From Bradyrhizobium arachidis (lineage in GTDB: Bacteria > Pseudomonadota > Alphaproteobacteria > Rhizobiales > Xanthobacteraceae): a stretch of DNA of 64,000 nt. How positions within the stretch are numbered: position 1 is the first letter of the stretch; each line of letters begins with the position of its first letter. Of the stretch, positions 18,109 to 26,821 are shown in pieces. Below the pieces are notes generated by a model. It was given only the letters and a program-made list of their open reading frames with translations. It did no database searches and was not told the DNA's origin. Made by a program: the position numbers and the translations under genes. The stretch is from contig NZ_CP030050.1 in assembly GCF_015291705.1 (NCBI RefSeq), forward strand, positions 9,239,001 through 9,303,000. The letters are read 5' to 3'.

Positions 18109-20097
18109 TCAAAACTCCATACCGTCATTCGGGTCCATGGCGACTTGACGGGCGACACCGCGCATCTGTTGGCGTATGAGCCGGGACTGACGGACCGCAT
18201 CCTCCTCGTCGTCGAGAACGACTGCAAATTCCTCTGCCGGCGTCGGTTCGGCCGTCTCCTTGGCGATCGCGACGTGATCGGGCAGTTCGGGCTCACGACG
18301 GAGTCCGCTGTTCGCCGTGTCTCCCTCGGCCTCAGGAGCTTTGTCAGTTGGACCTGCCGTCGGCTTCAGAGGTCCGAGCGCTGACCATCCGTCTGTTCGC
18401 GATGATCGGCCGGCGCTCGCCGGATCGGGCGGCGGCAGAACCCGCTCGTTGAACCGCCGATCCTCGTAGTAGCGGACCTTCTTCGCCCGGATCGGCGCCG
18501 TCCCCGCCACCATGACGATCTCGTCCATCGGCGGAAGCTGCATGACCTCACCCGGGGTCAGCAGCGGCCTTGCCGTCTCCTGGCGCGAGACCATCAGGTG
18601 CCCCAGCCAGGGGTTCAACCTATGACCAGCGTAGTTCTTCATCGCCCTCATCTCGGTTGCCGTACCGAGCGCGTCGGATACCCGCTTGGCGGTCCGCTCG
18701 TCGTTGGTCGCGAAGCTTACCCGGACATGGCAGTTGTCGAGGATCGCGTTGTTTGGCCCGTAGGCCTTCTCGATCTGATTGAGCGATTGCGCGATCAAGA
18801 AGCTCTTAATGCCGTACCCCGCCATGAAGGCGAGCGCAGACTCGAAGAAATCTAGCCGCCCGAGTGCCGGGAACTCGTCGAGCATCATCAGGACTCGATG
18901 CCGGCGGTCACTGGCATGCAAATCCTCGGTCAGGCGCCGGCCAATCTGGTTCAGCACCAGGCGGATCAAAGGCTTGGTCCGCGAGATATCGGAGGGCGGC
19001 ACGACGAGATAGAGTGTCGTCGGGCGGCTGTCTGCGATCAGATCGGCAATCCTCCAGTCACAGCGGCAGGTCACCTGGGCTACGACGGGATCGCGGTACA
19101 ACCCGAGGAACGACATCGCGGTGGACAGGACGCCGGAACGTTCATTCTCGGATTTGTTGAGGAGTTCGCGCCCGGTCGAGGCGACCACAGGATGGGCGCC
19201 CTGCTCACCAAGATGCGCGGTAGTCATCATCGCCTTCAGCGTCGCCTCGATGGGTCGCTTCGGGTCGGACAGAAAGCCCGCCACGCCGGCCAGGGTCTTG
19301 TCCGCCTCGGCATAGAGGACATGGAGGATAGCGCCGACCAGGAGCGAATGACTGGTCTTCTCCCAATGGTTCCGCTTGTCGAGGGAGCCTTCGGGGTCGA
19401 CCAGGACATCGGCGACGTTCTGGACGTCGCGAACCTCCCATTCCCCGCGCCGGACTTCGAGGAGCGGATTGTAGGCTGAGGACTTTGGGTTGGTGGGGTC
19501 GAACAACAGGACGCGGCCATGCCGCGAGCGGAAGCCCGCGGTCAGTTGCCAGTTCTCGCCCTTGATGTCGTGAACGATGGCCGAGCCAGGCCAGGCCAGC
19601 AACGAAGGAACAACGAGGCCGACACCCTTGCCGGACCGGGTGGGCGCAAAACACAATACGTGCTCTGGTCCGTCATGTCGGAGGTAGTCTCGGTCGAGCT
19701 TACCTAGCACCACACCGTCAGGACCGAGAAGTCCAGCCGCCCGCACCTCCTCCAGCCCAGCCCAGCGCGCCGAACCATAGGTCTCGACATTCTTGGCTTC
19801 ACGCGCCCGCCACACCGACATGCCGATCGCCGCCGCGATCGAAACGAAGGTCCCCGACGCCGCGATGAAGGCGCCCTCGACAAAAACCTGTGGCGCATAG
19901 GCATCGTAGACGAACCACCACCAGAAGAAGACGGGCGGGTAATAGATCTTGAAGCCCAGCAGTTCGAACCACGGTCGCCCAAGCTCCGGTTGCCAGGCGA
20001 GCCGCCAAGCCGTCCACTGGGTGGCTCCCCAGATGGCCAGTAAAACGATCAGGCCGACGACGATCACCTGTCCCCAGAGGATTTTAGTTCCAGACAT
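18109..20097 (-). CDS. traG: TraG, type IV coupling protein (VirD4-like)
   Basis: A 662-residue membrane ATPase that brings the relaxase-DNA complex to the mating channel. Two N-terminal membrane segments (VIVVGLIVLLAIWGATQW, YYPPVFFWWWFVYDAY) are followed by Walker A at about residue 150 (CFAPTRSGKGVGLVVPSLL) and Walker B near 405 (VLMMLDEFPALGRLDFFES). The C-terminal 100 residues are acidic and proline-rich. It is 36 bases from the relaxase gene and intact. Confidence 0.95.
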   Translation of the reverse strand: MSGTKILWGQVIVVGLIVLLAIWGATQWTAWRLAWQPELGRPWFELLGFKIYYPPVFFWWWFVYDAYAPQVFVEGAFIAASGTFVSIAAAIGMSVWRAREAKNVETYGSARWAGLEEVRAAGLLGPDGVVLGKLDRDYLRHDGPEHVLCFAPTRSGKGVGLVVPSLLAWPGSAIVHDIKGENWQLTAGFRSRHGRVLLFDPTNPKSSAYNPLLEVRRGEWEVRDVQNVADVLVDPEGSLDKRNHWEKTSHSLLVGAILHVLYAEADKTLAGVAGFLSDPKRPIEATLKAMMTTAHLGEQGAHPVVASTGRELLNKSENERSGVLSTAMSFLGLYRDPVVAQVTCRCDWRIADLIADSRPTTLYLVVPPSDISRTKPLIRLVLNQIGRRLTEDLHASDRRHRVLMMLDEFPALGRLDFFESALAFMAGYGIKSFLIAQSLNQIEKAYGPNNAILDNCHVRVSFATNDERTAKRVSDALGTATEMRAMKNYAGHRLNPWLGHLMVSRQETARPLLTPGEVMQLPPMDEIVMVAGTAPIRAKKVRYYEDRRFNERVLPPPDPASAGRSSRTDGWSALGPLKPTAGPTDKAPEAEGDTANSGLRREPELPDHVAIAKETAEPTPAEEFAVVLDDEEDAVRQSRLIRQQMRGVARQVAMDPNDGMEF

Positions 20098-20133
20098 CGC
20101 GAATGCCCTTCCGCAACTGAATTGGCGAGATTG

Positions 20134-21897
20134 CTAGAGGCCGAGGTCGCGCTTGCGACCAAAGCCCCATTCGATGCCACCGCCGTCCTTCACGACTCCG
20201 GTGACGTGTTGACCGAGCCTCTTCTCGAGTTCGCGCGACCAGGGCACGAGCTGGAAGCCGAGCCCATTGTCGATCATGGCAAAGCGTCCCGAAGCGAGCG
20301 TCAGACGCTGGCGATATGTGCCCCCCACGTGCTCACCCGAGTCAGACTTCATGTAAGGGAGGCGCGTGTCGGCCGAGACCTTTGCGGCTACTTCGTCCAG
20401 TTCGCGTCTGCGCAACGTGTCCAGGAGATCGCGCTGCAGGATGATGCGTTGGCCCTGCCGCCGCGCCAGGCCCTCCTGGATCAGATGCTCGGTACGGGCT
20501 TCCATGGCGTCGCGGGTCTCGCGGCCGAATCCGCCCATGGCGAGCGGCATAGGGGCGCGTTCGACAAGCCTATGGTCGAGCCAGGTCACGCCTTTCGCGG
20601 CAACCTGCTCGGCAAGATCGAGATCGGAGCGGAGTGCCAGGACCATGGTCGGCCGCGGATCGCCGGTTTGACCCACGCGTCGTACCTCGACGATTCCGCC
20701 GATCGGCGGTCCGTGGTCGAAAGCCTCAAGGCCTCGAAAGCGCACATGGTGCGCCCGTCCGTCAGTCCCGTCGATCAGGGCATAGGCCTCGCCGGTGAGT
20801 TCGTCATGCAGTCCACGGGCGACCAGTCGTCCGATGATCTGGGACGTCGGCTGCCCTCCTTCAATGACGTAATCGGCGATGCCGCGGGCTTCCCCGCGGT
20901 CGGTAAAGGCGCGGTGCATGGTCTTGATGATGTCGCCGCGCATGCCGAGGTCGCGCAAGCTTCGCTCGGCCTCAAGCCCGACCATCCATTCCCCTGACGC
21001 GGCGGGTGCGGCAAGGCCCATCTTCTCCAAGTGTTGAAGGCGGCCGATCATCAGGCGCCTGATCTCGGGATCGGACTTGCCAGGATTCTCCGGGCGAAAG
21101 TCAATGTAGCCGGCCTCGTCAGCCGCCAGTCGGATTTCTCGGTCGAGCCGGGTCCATCGTTCCGCCGTGACCTCCATCTCCAGCGAGTTGCGGATTTCGT
21201 GCTCCGGCTTTGGCCCCAGTTCGATGGCGACCAGTTCCTCGGCACGTGAGCGCAGACCCTGGCTGATATAGTCGCGGGAGATCACGAGGTCCGCTCCCTC
21301 CTCATCTACTCCCCGAACGAGAAGATGGACGTGGGGGTTGTCGGTATTCCAATGGTCGACAGCCACCCAATCGAGCCGTGTGCCAAGATCGGTCTCCATC
21401 TGCCGGGCGAGATCGCGGGTGAAGGCCTTCAGGTCGGTCATGTCGCCGGCGTCCTCGGGCGAGACGATGAACCGGAAATGATGCCGGTCGTCCTTGCACC
21501 GTTCCGCGAAAGCCGCGCTATCGGCACGATCACTGCCGGCATCAAACATCTCGGCCCGTTCACCGCTCCGGGTCACGCCGTCGCGCTTCAGATACGAGAG
21601 GTGGGCGGTCAGCGGTGCCGAACGAAAGGCTCGGTCCTTATGACGAACCACGCGCGCCTTCACCACAACGCGCCGCGTCGGGCTGAACAACCTTGCGCGG
21701 CTAAACGCGAGGCGCCCGCGGCCGAACGTCGAGCGCCCATAGGCCGCAGCACGCCGGCCCGCAGCGGCCTGTCCCGAGGTGTGTCCTGCCTTCTTCGCTG
21801 CCCGCAGCACTTGGTTGATGAAGCTCTTGGACTTCGGCGCGCGGGTACTGCGGATGCGCCCAGGCCGAACACGCAGATCGCTGTCGCCCGCGCTCAC
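20134..21897 (-). CDS. Conjugative relaxase, DUF3363/VirD2-like
   Basis: A 587-residue relaxase that would nick oriT and lead the strand into the recipient. An arginine-rich N-terminus is followed by the relaxase core (HFRFIVSPEDAGDMTDLKAF, LDWVAVDHWNTDNPHVHLLV) with the HUH histidines in NPHVHLL at about residue 189. The DUF3363 region is C-terminal (AIAGxx-type stretches, LERRLGQHVTGV-like EKRLGQHVTGVVKDGGGIEW). It resembles the relaxases of Mesorhizobium symbiosis elements. It is in the same orientation as traG. The start is uncertain by a few codons. Confidence 0.9.
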   Translation of the reverse strand: MSAGDSDLRVRPGRIRSTRAPKSKSFINQVLRAAKKAGHTSGQAAAGRRAAAYGRSTFGRGRLAFSRARLFSPTRRVVVKARVVRHKDRAFRSAPLTAHLSYLKRDGVTRSGERAEMFDAGSDRADSAAFAERCKDDRHHFRFIVSPEDAGDMTDLKAFTRDLARQMETDLGTRLDWVAVDHWNTDNPHVHLLVRGVDEEGADLVISRDYISQGLRSRAEELVAIELGPKPEHEIRNSLEMEVTAERWTRLDREIRLAADEAGYIDFRPENPGKSDPEIRRLMIGRLQHLEKMGLAAPAASGEWMVGLEAERSLRDLGMRGDIIKTMHRAFTDRGEARGIADYVIEGGQPTSQIIGRLVARGLHDELTGEAYALIDGTDGRAHHVRFRGLEAFDHGPPIGGIVEVRRVGQTGDPRPTMVLALRSDLDLAEQVAAKGVTWLDHRLVERAPMPLAMGGFGRETRDAMEARTEHLIQEGLARRQGQRIILQRDLLDTLRRRELDEVAAKVSADTRLPYMKSDSGEHVGGTYRQRLTLASGRFAMIDNGLGFQLVPWSRELEKRLGQHVTGVVKDGGGIEWGFGRKRDLGL

Positions 21898-22440
21898 GGC
21901 AGGGCCAAACGATCAAAAGCACGCACGGTGCCGAAAACGCCTTTGATTGCATTCGTCAAAATGCAAGGCGCGGCACGCGCCCCGACCGACCGGCACGTCA
22001 GAACCCAAGCCATGCCAATGGCTTGCGGTTCGACAGGCGAGCCCCTTTTATCTCGCCTTCCTAATCGGGCGGGCAAAGTCAACTCATTCCTAGGTTTTTC
22101 CTCGAGTCCTCGCAAAATAAGCATCGCTGCTTCCCTCCATCTACGACGCACAAACGTCACCACACCGCGTTGCAGTGGCCTTCACCAGGCGGGGTCCATG
22201 CGTTCCTTCGCGTTCAGCACTTCGGCCGTCGCATGCTCTTCATCAGGTTCGTGAACAGGGCTGTCCAAGCAGTCCGGCGCTCTCGTCCCCGAAGGGCGGC
22301 AGCAGGCAAGAGATAGCGGACATTCCCCGTTTCGCGGCCCCGCCAGGGGACGCTCACCGCGCGCGCGGATCTCTAATTTCGTTCCCTCCTCAACATGCTG
22401 GGAGTAGTCCCAGCGCCTTCCTATGCTCGTCTATGTAGCT
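21898..22440. other. Non-coding stretch upstream of the relaxase; candidate oriT region
   Basis: No convincing gene. An inverted repeat, TTGCATT then AATGCAA with a six-base loop, lies at 21947-21966, about 50 bases upstream of the relaxase start. Such repeats are typical near nic sites or operators. Towards 22440 the sequence becomes the 3' flank of the IS110 transposase. Confidence 0.35.
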
Positions 22441-22441
22441 G

Positions 22442-23506
22442 CTACTGCGCCGGCTTTAGGCGCAGCCGTTGCGTGATCTTGGCACCGAATCCGACGTGGA
22501 AATCGGTCTCGCTGACCCACATCCGGTGGAGAATACCCGCGAGCTTTCGCGCGACCGCGGCTATCGCACACAGCATGCTCGACCGCTTGGCAATTCGCAG
22601 GCCCCACGCCCGCAATGCCGACCATTTTCTGACCCGTAGCAGCAGACTTGCGGCAGCTTCACACAGCGCCTCCCTCACGGAGATATCGCCTTGTTTGCTG
22701 ATGCGCCCCTCAAAATCGATCGACGTCCCGGACTGGTGGCGCTTCGGCGTCAGGCCAAAATGGGCGCCCACCGTGCGGGATCGGGCAAAGCGATGAGGGT
22801 CATCAACGCCGACTTTGAATGACAAGGCAACGACCGGACCGACGCCTGGAACCGTCATCAGACGCCGGCAAACAGGATCATGCTGGACCACCTGCAGGAG
22901 CACACGATGCAGCCGATCGTAACCTTCGAGGAGGGCGCGACGCACGTCCAGCATGACCTGGATCGACATCACAAAAATCGGGTCGCTGTGCTCGATCAGC
23001 TCGCGGATGCGGGCCTCAAAGGCACCTCTCGCGACCGCTCCGACGAGCAATCCATAGGCCCGCAGTGCGCCCCGAACATGGTTCTCGAGGTCGATCAATT
23101 TGCGCTTGAGCAGCTTCCGGTTCGTCAGCAGCGTGCGCATTTTTTGCATGTCGATATTCTTGACATGCACGGCGCGGTACCAGCCCAACCGCATCATTTG
23201 CGCGATGCCGCGCGCATCGTTTCGGTCGGTTTTGTTGCGCATTGTCGATAGCGAAACGCGCATGTGGCGCGCCTCCACGACAATGATTGGAAGCCCGGCT
23301 GACTGCAGTTCGCGATACAGCCAGATACCCAGCGATGACGCCTCGACCCCGACCCTATCGAGGCGATCCGCGTAACCCTCCACAGCGGAGCGGATCGCCT
23401 CTGGCTCCGTGCTGACCTTAACTTCGCGGATCGTAAGACCCTCGCTATCGACGATGCAAACGCTGGTTTCTTCAAGGCCGACGTCCAATCCAACGTACAG
23501 TTTCAT
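22442..23506 (-). CDS. IS110-family transposase (first copy)
   Basis: A 354-residue DEDD transposase. The RuvC-like N-terminal part has GLDVGLEETSVCIVDSEG, GVEASSLGIWLYRELQSAGL and KTDRNDARGIAQMMRLGW. The C-terminal Tnp_20 part has LMTVPGVGPVVALSFKVGVD, then FGLTPKRHQSG and RISKQGDISVREAL. The start at 23506 has a GGAGAGC ribosome site. It lies between the relaxase and the lytic transglycosylase, where it breaks the usual gene order. The long non-coding side is upstream of the gene, as in the IS110 subgroup. Confidence 0.93.
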   Translation of the reverse strand: MKLYVGLDVGLEETSVCIVDSEGLTIREVKVSTEPEAIRSAVEGYADRLDRVGVEASSLGIWLYRELQSAGLPIIVVEARHMRVSLSTMRNKTDRNDARGIAQMMRLGWYRAVHVKNIDMQKMRTLLTNRKLLKRKLIDLENHVRGALRAYGLLVGAVARGAFEARIRELIEHSDPIFVMSIQVMLDVRRALLEGYDRLHRVLLQVVQHDPVCRRLMTVPGVGPVVALSFKVGVDDPHRFARSRTVGAHFGLTPKRHQSGTSIDFEGRISKQGDISVREALCEAAASLLLRVRKWSALRAWGLRIAKRSSMLCAIAAVARKLAGILHRMWVSETDFHVGFGAKITQRLRLKPAQ

Positions 23507-23634
23507 CGGAGCTCTCCTGTGTGGCAACGACCTTCCAAGTCGTTGCACCAGGCTCCGGATTCGGCCACGGCCGTCTTATTCCCGTGCACCGATCTCTCGA
23601 AGCCCGATTTGAAGAGCCGTCCTGCCGTCGTGGT
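23507..23634 (-). ncRNA. IS110 upstream non-coding end, possible bridge RNA locus (cut by IS66)
   Basis: IS110-group elements encode a bridge RNA in the non-coding end upstream of the transposase. Here that segment contains a perfect 8-bp stem, GCAACGAC with GTCGTTGC, at 23524-23546. The segment is cut at 23634 by the IS66 element. It may resume after the IS66 at 26575, where CCCAGTCGC and GCGACTGGG form another stem. The role is inferred from family biology and the RNA was not folded. Confidence 0.3.
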
Positions 23635-23716
23635 GTAAGCGTCCGAATCCTGCACGACTTTCCGAGAGTGCGTCGTCGTTCCATATCGGGTTCCTTGCTG
23701 CATTGGAGGATCTCCG

Positions 23717-24592
23717 GTGGGTACGGAATATTTCAAGAACGAAGCGCGTCGTTCTTTTTGGTCGGTACACGTTGAAGCGTGGCGGCGAAGCGGTCTCAGC
23801 AAGCGCAAATACTGTCGTCAGCACCGTCTCAGTGGCGGCACATTCGATCGCTGGCTGCAGCATCTGGTTGACGCCGAGACGTTGAAAATGCGCGCCGAAT
23901 TGCGTCGCGAGGAACGTCGGGAGCGGCTCCGCAAGAAGCGGGCTCCAGTGTCGAAGGACCTCCGCTGCAGAGCCGTGCAAGCGTTCTGGGCGATGCACGT
24001 TGAAGCGATGAGGTGGTGCGGACTGAGCATGCAAGCGTATGCCCGGGCACATGGCATATCGCAGCACAGCCTGCGGCGGTGGCGCGATCTGATCGACGCC
24101 AATGAGGTTGAAATCGACTGGCGGACGCACCTTCATCCGAGTGCCCGCCCACTAATAAGCACTAGTGTTAGCAGCGCTGCTAAGGGGTCTCGCATCAGAA
24201 GTCGCTTGACGGATGCACCAACCGTCGATCCGCCGAGCGACGGACGCGCCAACCGGCGTCGCTTCAGTGACGAGGAAAAGCTCGCGATAGTGACCGAGTC
24301 CGAGCTCCCCGACGCCACCGCCGCCGAGGTTTGCCGGCGCCACGGCATCGTCACCAGCATGTTGTTCCGGTGGCGGGTCCAGTTCGGGTTCAGCAAGCGG
24401 GTGCGGGCTAAGTTGGCGGCTGTGAAGGTCGCCGGAGCGCAATCCGCAACGCTCGTCCTGAACGATCTGTTACAGCCGCCCGACGGCATGACGGCTATCG
24501 AATTGGACGATGGGCGTCGCGTCTTCGCACCGGTCGGCAGCGATCCGGATGCAGTCCGTCGCCACGTCATTGAGCAGGAGACCGCTCGATGA
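23717..24592 (+). CDS. tnpA: IS66 TnpA with duplicated N-terminal helix-turn-helix units
   Basis: At 291 residues it is about twice the usual TnpA size. The C-terminal part is the normal TnpA (RRRFSDEEKLAIVTESELPD, AAEVCRRHGIVTSMLFRWRV). The extra N-terminal part holds two copies of a helix-turn-helix-like unit: residues about 14-50 (FWSVHVEAWRRSGLSKRKYC) and 89-127 (FWAMHVEAMRWCGLSMQAYA). The GTG start at 23717 has GGAGG upstream. TnpA is needed for IS66 transposition; the added units may widen DNA binding. It overlaps tnpB by four bases. Confidence 0.85.
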   Translation: MGTEYFKNEARRSFWSVHVEAWRRSGLSKRKYCRQHRLSGGTFDRWLQHLVDAETLKMRAELRREERRERLRKKRAPVSKDLRCRAVQAFWAMHVEAMRWCGLSMQAYARAHGISQHSLRRWRDLIDANEVEIDWRTHLHPSARPLISTSVSSAAKGSRIRSRLTDAPTVDPPSDGRANRRRFSDEEKLAIVTESELPDATAAEVCRRHGIVTSMLFRWRVQFGFSKRVRAKLAAVKVAGAQSATLVLNDLLQPPDGMTAIELDDGRRVFAPVGSDPDAVRRHVIEQETAR

Positions 24593-24942
24593 TGATCGTG
24601 CCGGCCGGCGTAAAAGTGCATTTGGCTTTGGGGTATACCGACATGCGCAAGGGCCTGGATGGCCTCGCCGCGCTCGTTCAGGAACAACTCAAGAAGGATC
24701 CATTCTCCGGCCACCTGTTTGCCTTCCGAGGCAAGAAGGCAAGCACGCTGAAGATCCTGTTCTGGGACGGCAGCGGGCTTTGCCTGTTCAGTAAGAGGCT
24801 CGACCAGGGCGGCTTCATCTGGCCGAGAATGAGCGATCCCGGCGGCACCGTGACGCTGTCCCCGGCACAGCTTGCCATGCTGATCGAAGGCATCGATTGG
24901 CGCACACCCGAGCGTCGATGGCGACCGGCCATCGCGGGTTGA
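24589..24942 (+). CDS. tnpB: IS66 TnpB (Orf2) accessory protein
   Basis: A 117-residue protein with the family hallmarks GYTDMRKGLDGLAALVQEQL, FAFRGKKASTLKILFWDGSG and GFIWPRMSD. It has no link to the TnpB nucleases of IS200/IS605. The ATG overlaps the tnpA stop. It is needed for transposition of IS66 elements, but its biochemical role is not settled. Confidence 0.94.
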   Translation: MMIVPAGVKVHLALGYTDMRKGLDGLAALVQEQLKKDPFSGHLFAFRGKKASTLKILFWDGSGLCLFSKRLDQGGFIWPRMSDPGGTVTLSPAQLAMLIEGIDWRTPERRWRPAIAG

Positions 24943-25011
24943 ATCGCAAAAACCCGCATAGAATATAGCGAAGTTGCTTCGTCGAATCAGCGTGTCCGAG
25001 TAGAATCGGTC

Positions 25012-26547
25012 ATGCAGCTCGACCTCGACAATCTGCCGTCGGATACTGCGCTTCTGCATCGCCTGGTGCGCGACATTGCCTCGGTCATCGCGCATCGGAA
25101 CAGCGAGATCCAGCGTCTCCAGGCAATCATCAAACAGCTTCGGCGTGCACAATTTGGGCGTCGTTCCGAGCGTCTCGACGCTGATCAACTCGCCCTTGGA
25201 CTGGAAGACCTGGACATCGATCTGTCGGCTGTCGAGGCAGATCAAGCCTCGGTTGAGACGTCTGCGCCGACGCAGAAACTGCAGCCGAAGCGCAAGCCGC
25301 TGCCGGATCATCTGCCCCGCGAAGAGGTTGTGCTCAACGTCGATAGTGAGGGATGTGCGTGCTGCGGCGGCGCGCTGCATGCGGTCGGTGAGAGCGTCAG
25401 TGAGATGCTGGACTGGGTGCCAGCGCAGTTGCGCGTGGTGCGCATCTGCCGCCCGAAATATGCCTGCCGCAGCTGCGGAACGATCACCCAGGCTCCCGCG
25501 CCCGAACGACCGATCGCCGGCGGTTTGGCCACGCCAGCCATGCTCGCGCAGGTGCTGGTCAGCAAATATTGCGACCACACGCCGCTCTACCGGCAGGCGC
25601 AGATTTTTGCCCGTCATGGCGTCGAACTGGAGCGCTCGACATTGGCCGGATGGGTCGGCGGCGCGTGCTGGTGGTTTGCGGCCCTGCACGATCGGCTGTG
25701 CGAACACATGTTCGCGTCGGATCACCTGTTTGCCGACGACACTCCAATCCCTGTGCTCGATCCCGGCCGAGGGCGCACCAAGACCGGACGGCTGTGGGTG
25801 TATGCCCGCGATCAACGGAACTGGGGTGGACCCGAGCCGCCGGCTGCGGTTTATGTGTTCGCGCCCGACCGGAAAGCGGAGCGCCCGGTGGCGCATCTGG
25901 CGCACTTCAAGGGCGTTCTGCACGTCGACGGCTACGCGGGATTCGAGCGGCTGACCGATGCCGGAAATATCACTCTCGCCGCATGTTGGGCGCACACCAG
26001 GCGCAAGTTCTACGAGATTGCGCAAGCCGAGGACACGCCCAACGCGCACGAGGCCTTGCGTCGTATCGCCAGCCTCTATGCCGTCGAAGCGCAGGTGCGT
26101 GGTCAATCGCCGGCGCATCGGTTGGCTACGCGGCGCGCCCTCGCCAAGCCGATCGTTGACAGCCTTCGCCTTTGGCTCGAGGTGCAGCTCCCTCAACTGC
26201 CCGGCCGCGGCAATCTCGCCGAAGCGATCCGATATGCGCTGTCGCGCTGGGATGGATTGACCCGATTCCTCCATGACGGCCGCATCGAACTCGACACAAA
26301 CTCCGTCGAGCGGGCGATCCGACCTGTGGCGCTCGGCCGCAAGAACCATCTCTTTGCCGGTAGCGACGGCGGCGGCGAACGATGGGCAATCCTCTGTTCG
26401 CTGATCGAGACGTGCAAGCTCAATGAAGTCGAGCCTTACGCATATCTGCGTGACGTGCTGCAGCGAATGGTCGATGGACACCCGATCAGCCGTCTCGACG
26501 AACTGCTGCCGTGGGCCTGGAACGCTCAGCATCCTGTCAAGACCTGA
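25012..26547 (+). CDS. tnpC: IS66 TnpC, DDE transposase
   Basis: A 511-residue transposase. It has an N-terminal coiled coil (SEIQRLQAIIKQLRRAQFG), a zinc-finger region with CACCGG and CRSCG pairs, and the DDE core. The acidic residues are visible in FADDTPIPVL (about residue 240), HVDGYAGF (about 303) and NSVERAIRP (about 429). The frame is intact and the C-terminal [11 protein letters not shown] motif is present, so the element could be active. Confidence 0.95.
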   Translation: MQLDLDNLPSDTALLHRLVRDIASVIAHRNSEIQRLQAIIKQLRRAQFGRRSERLDADQLALGLEDLDIDLSAVEADQASVETSAPTQKLQPKRKPLPDHLPREEVVLNVDSEGCACCGGALHAVGESVSEMLDWVPAQLRVVRICRPKYACRSCGTITQAPAPERPIAGGLATPAMLAQVLVSKYCDHTPLYRQAQIFARHGVELERSTLAGWVGGACWWFAALHDRLCEHMFASDHLFADDTPIPVLDPGRGRTKTGRLWVYARDQRNWGGPEPPAAVYVFAPDRKAERPVAHLAHFKGVLHVDGYAGFERLTDAGNITLAACWAHTRRKFYEIAQAEDTPNAHEALRRIASLYAVEAQVRGQSPAHRLATRRALAKPIVDSLRLWLEVQLPQLPGRGNLAEAIRYALSRWDGLTRFLHDGRIELDTNSVERAIRPVALGRKNHLFAGSDGGGERWAILCSLIETCKLNEVEPYAYLRDVLQRMVDGHPISRLDELLPWAWNAQHPVKT

Positions 26548-26574
26548 GCTCATGTGCAGGCACCGGACGCATAC

Positions 26575-26821
26575 GTCGTGGTCTCCCAGTCGCTGGTTCC
26601 CGAAAGAGCCGCCGCGACTGGGCAGCCAACTCGCGAAGCCCCCACTGCTTCCGAGCGCTTGCGATAGCGATCGTTACCCGAAGGGCCGAGACACCCGAAG
26701 GGTGGCTCGGTGAGGAGCGAAGCGACGAGTAGAGCGCGGGCCGAAGGCATCGCCCGTACGCCATCAGCACGTGCCGCTAGCTTTGTGAAGCACGCCAAGG
26801 CTTGCGAACTCGCACAGTTGG
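26575..26821. other. Gap with strong hairpins after IS66
   Basis: No gene. CCCAGTCGC (26585-26593) pairs with GCGACTGGG (26614-26622). A second stem at 26686-26710 pairs CCGAG and CACCC with GGGTG and CTCGG around a GAA loop. The first may belong to the IS110 end interrupted by IS66. Confidence 0.4.

Larger units (their letters stand above)
23635..26574 (+). mobile_element. IS66-family insertion sequence, complete, with 8-bp target duplication
   Basis: The left end GTAAGCGTCCGAATCCTG (23635 on) and the right end 26554-26574 are imperfect inverted repeats with 17 of 21 matches. GTCGTGGT flanks the element directly at 23627-23634 and 26575-26582, a perfect 8-bp target duplication as expected for IS66. 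The element is 2940 bp and carries tnpA, tnpB and tnpC in one direction with open frames. The perfect duplication indicates recent insertion. Confidence 0.93.

Noticed and set aside
24133..26553. Long minus-strand frame of about 800 codons
   Set aside because: It lies opposite the IS66 genes tnpA, tnpB and tnpC, which have clear family motifs; GC-rich codons make antisense frames long.
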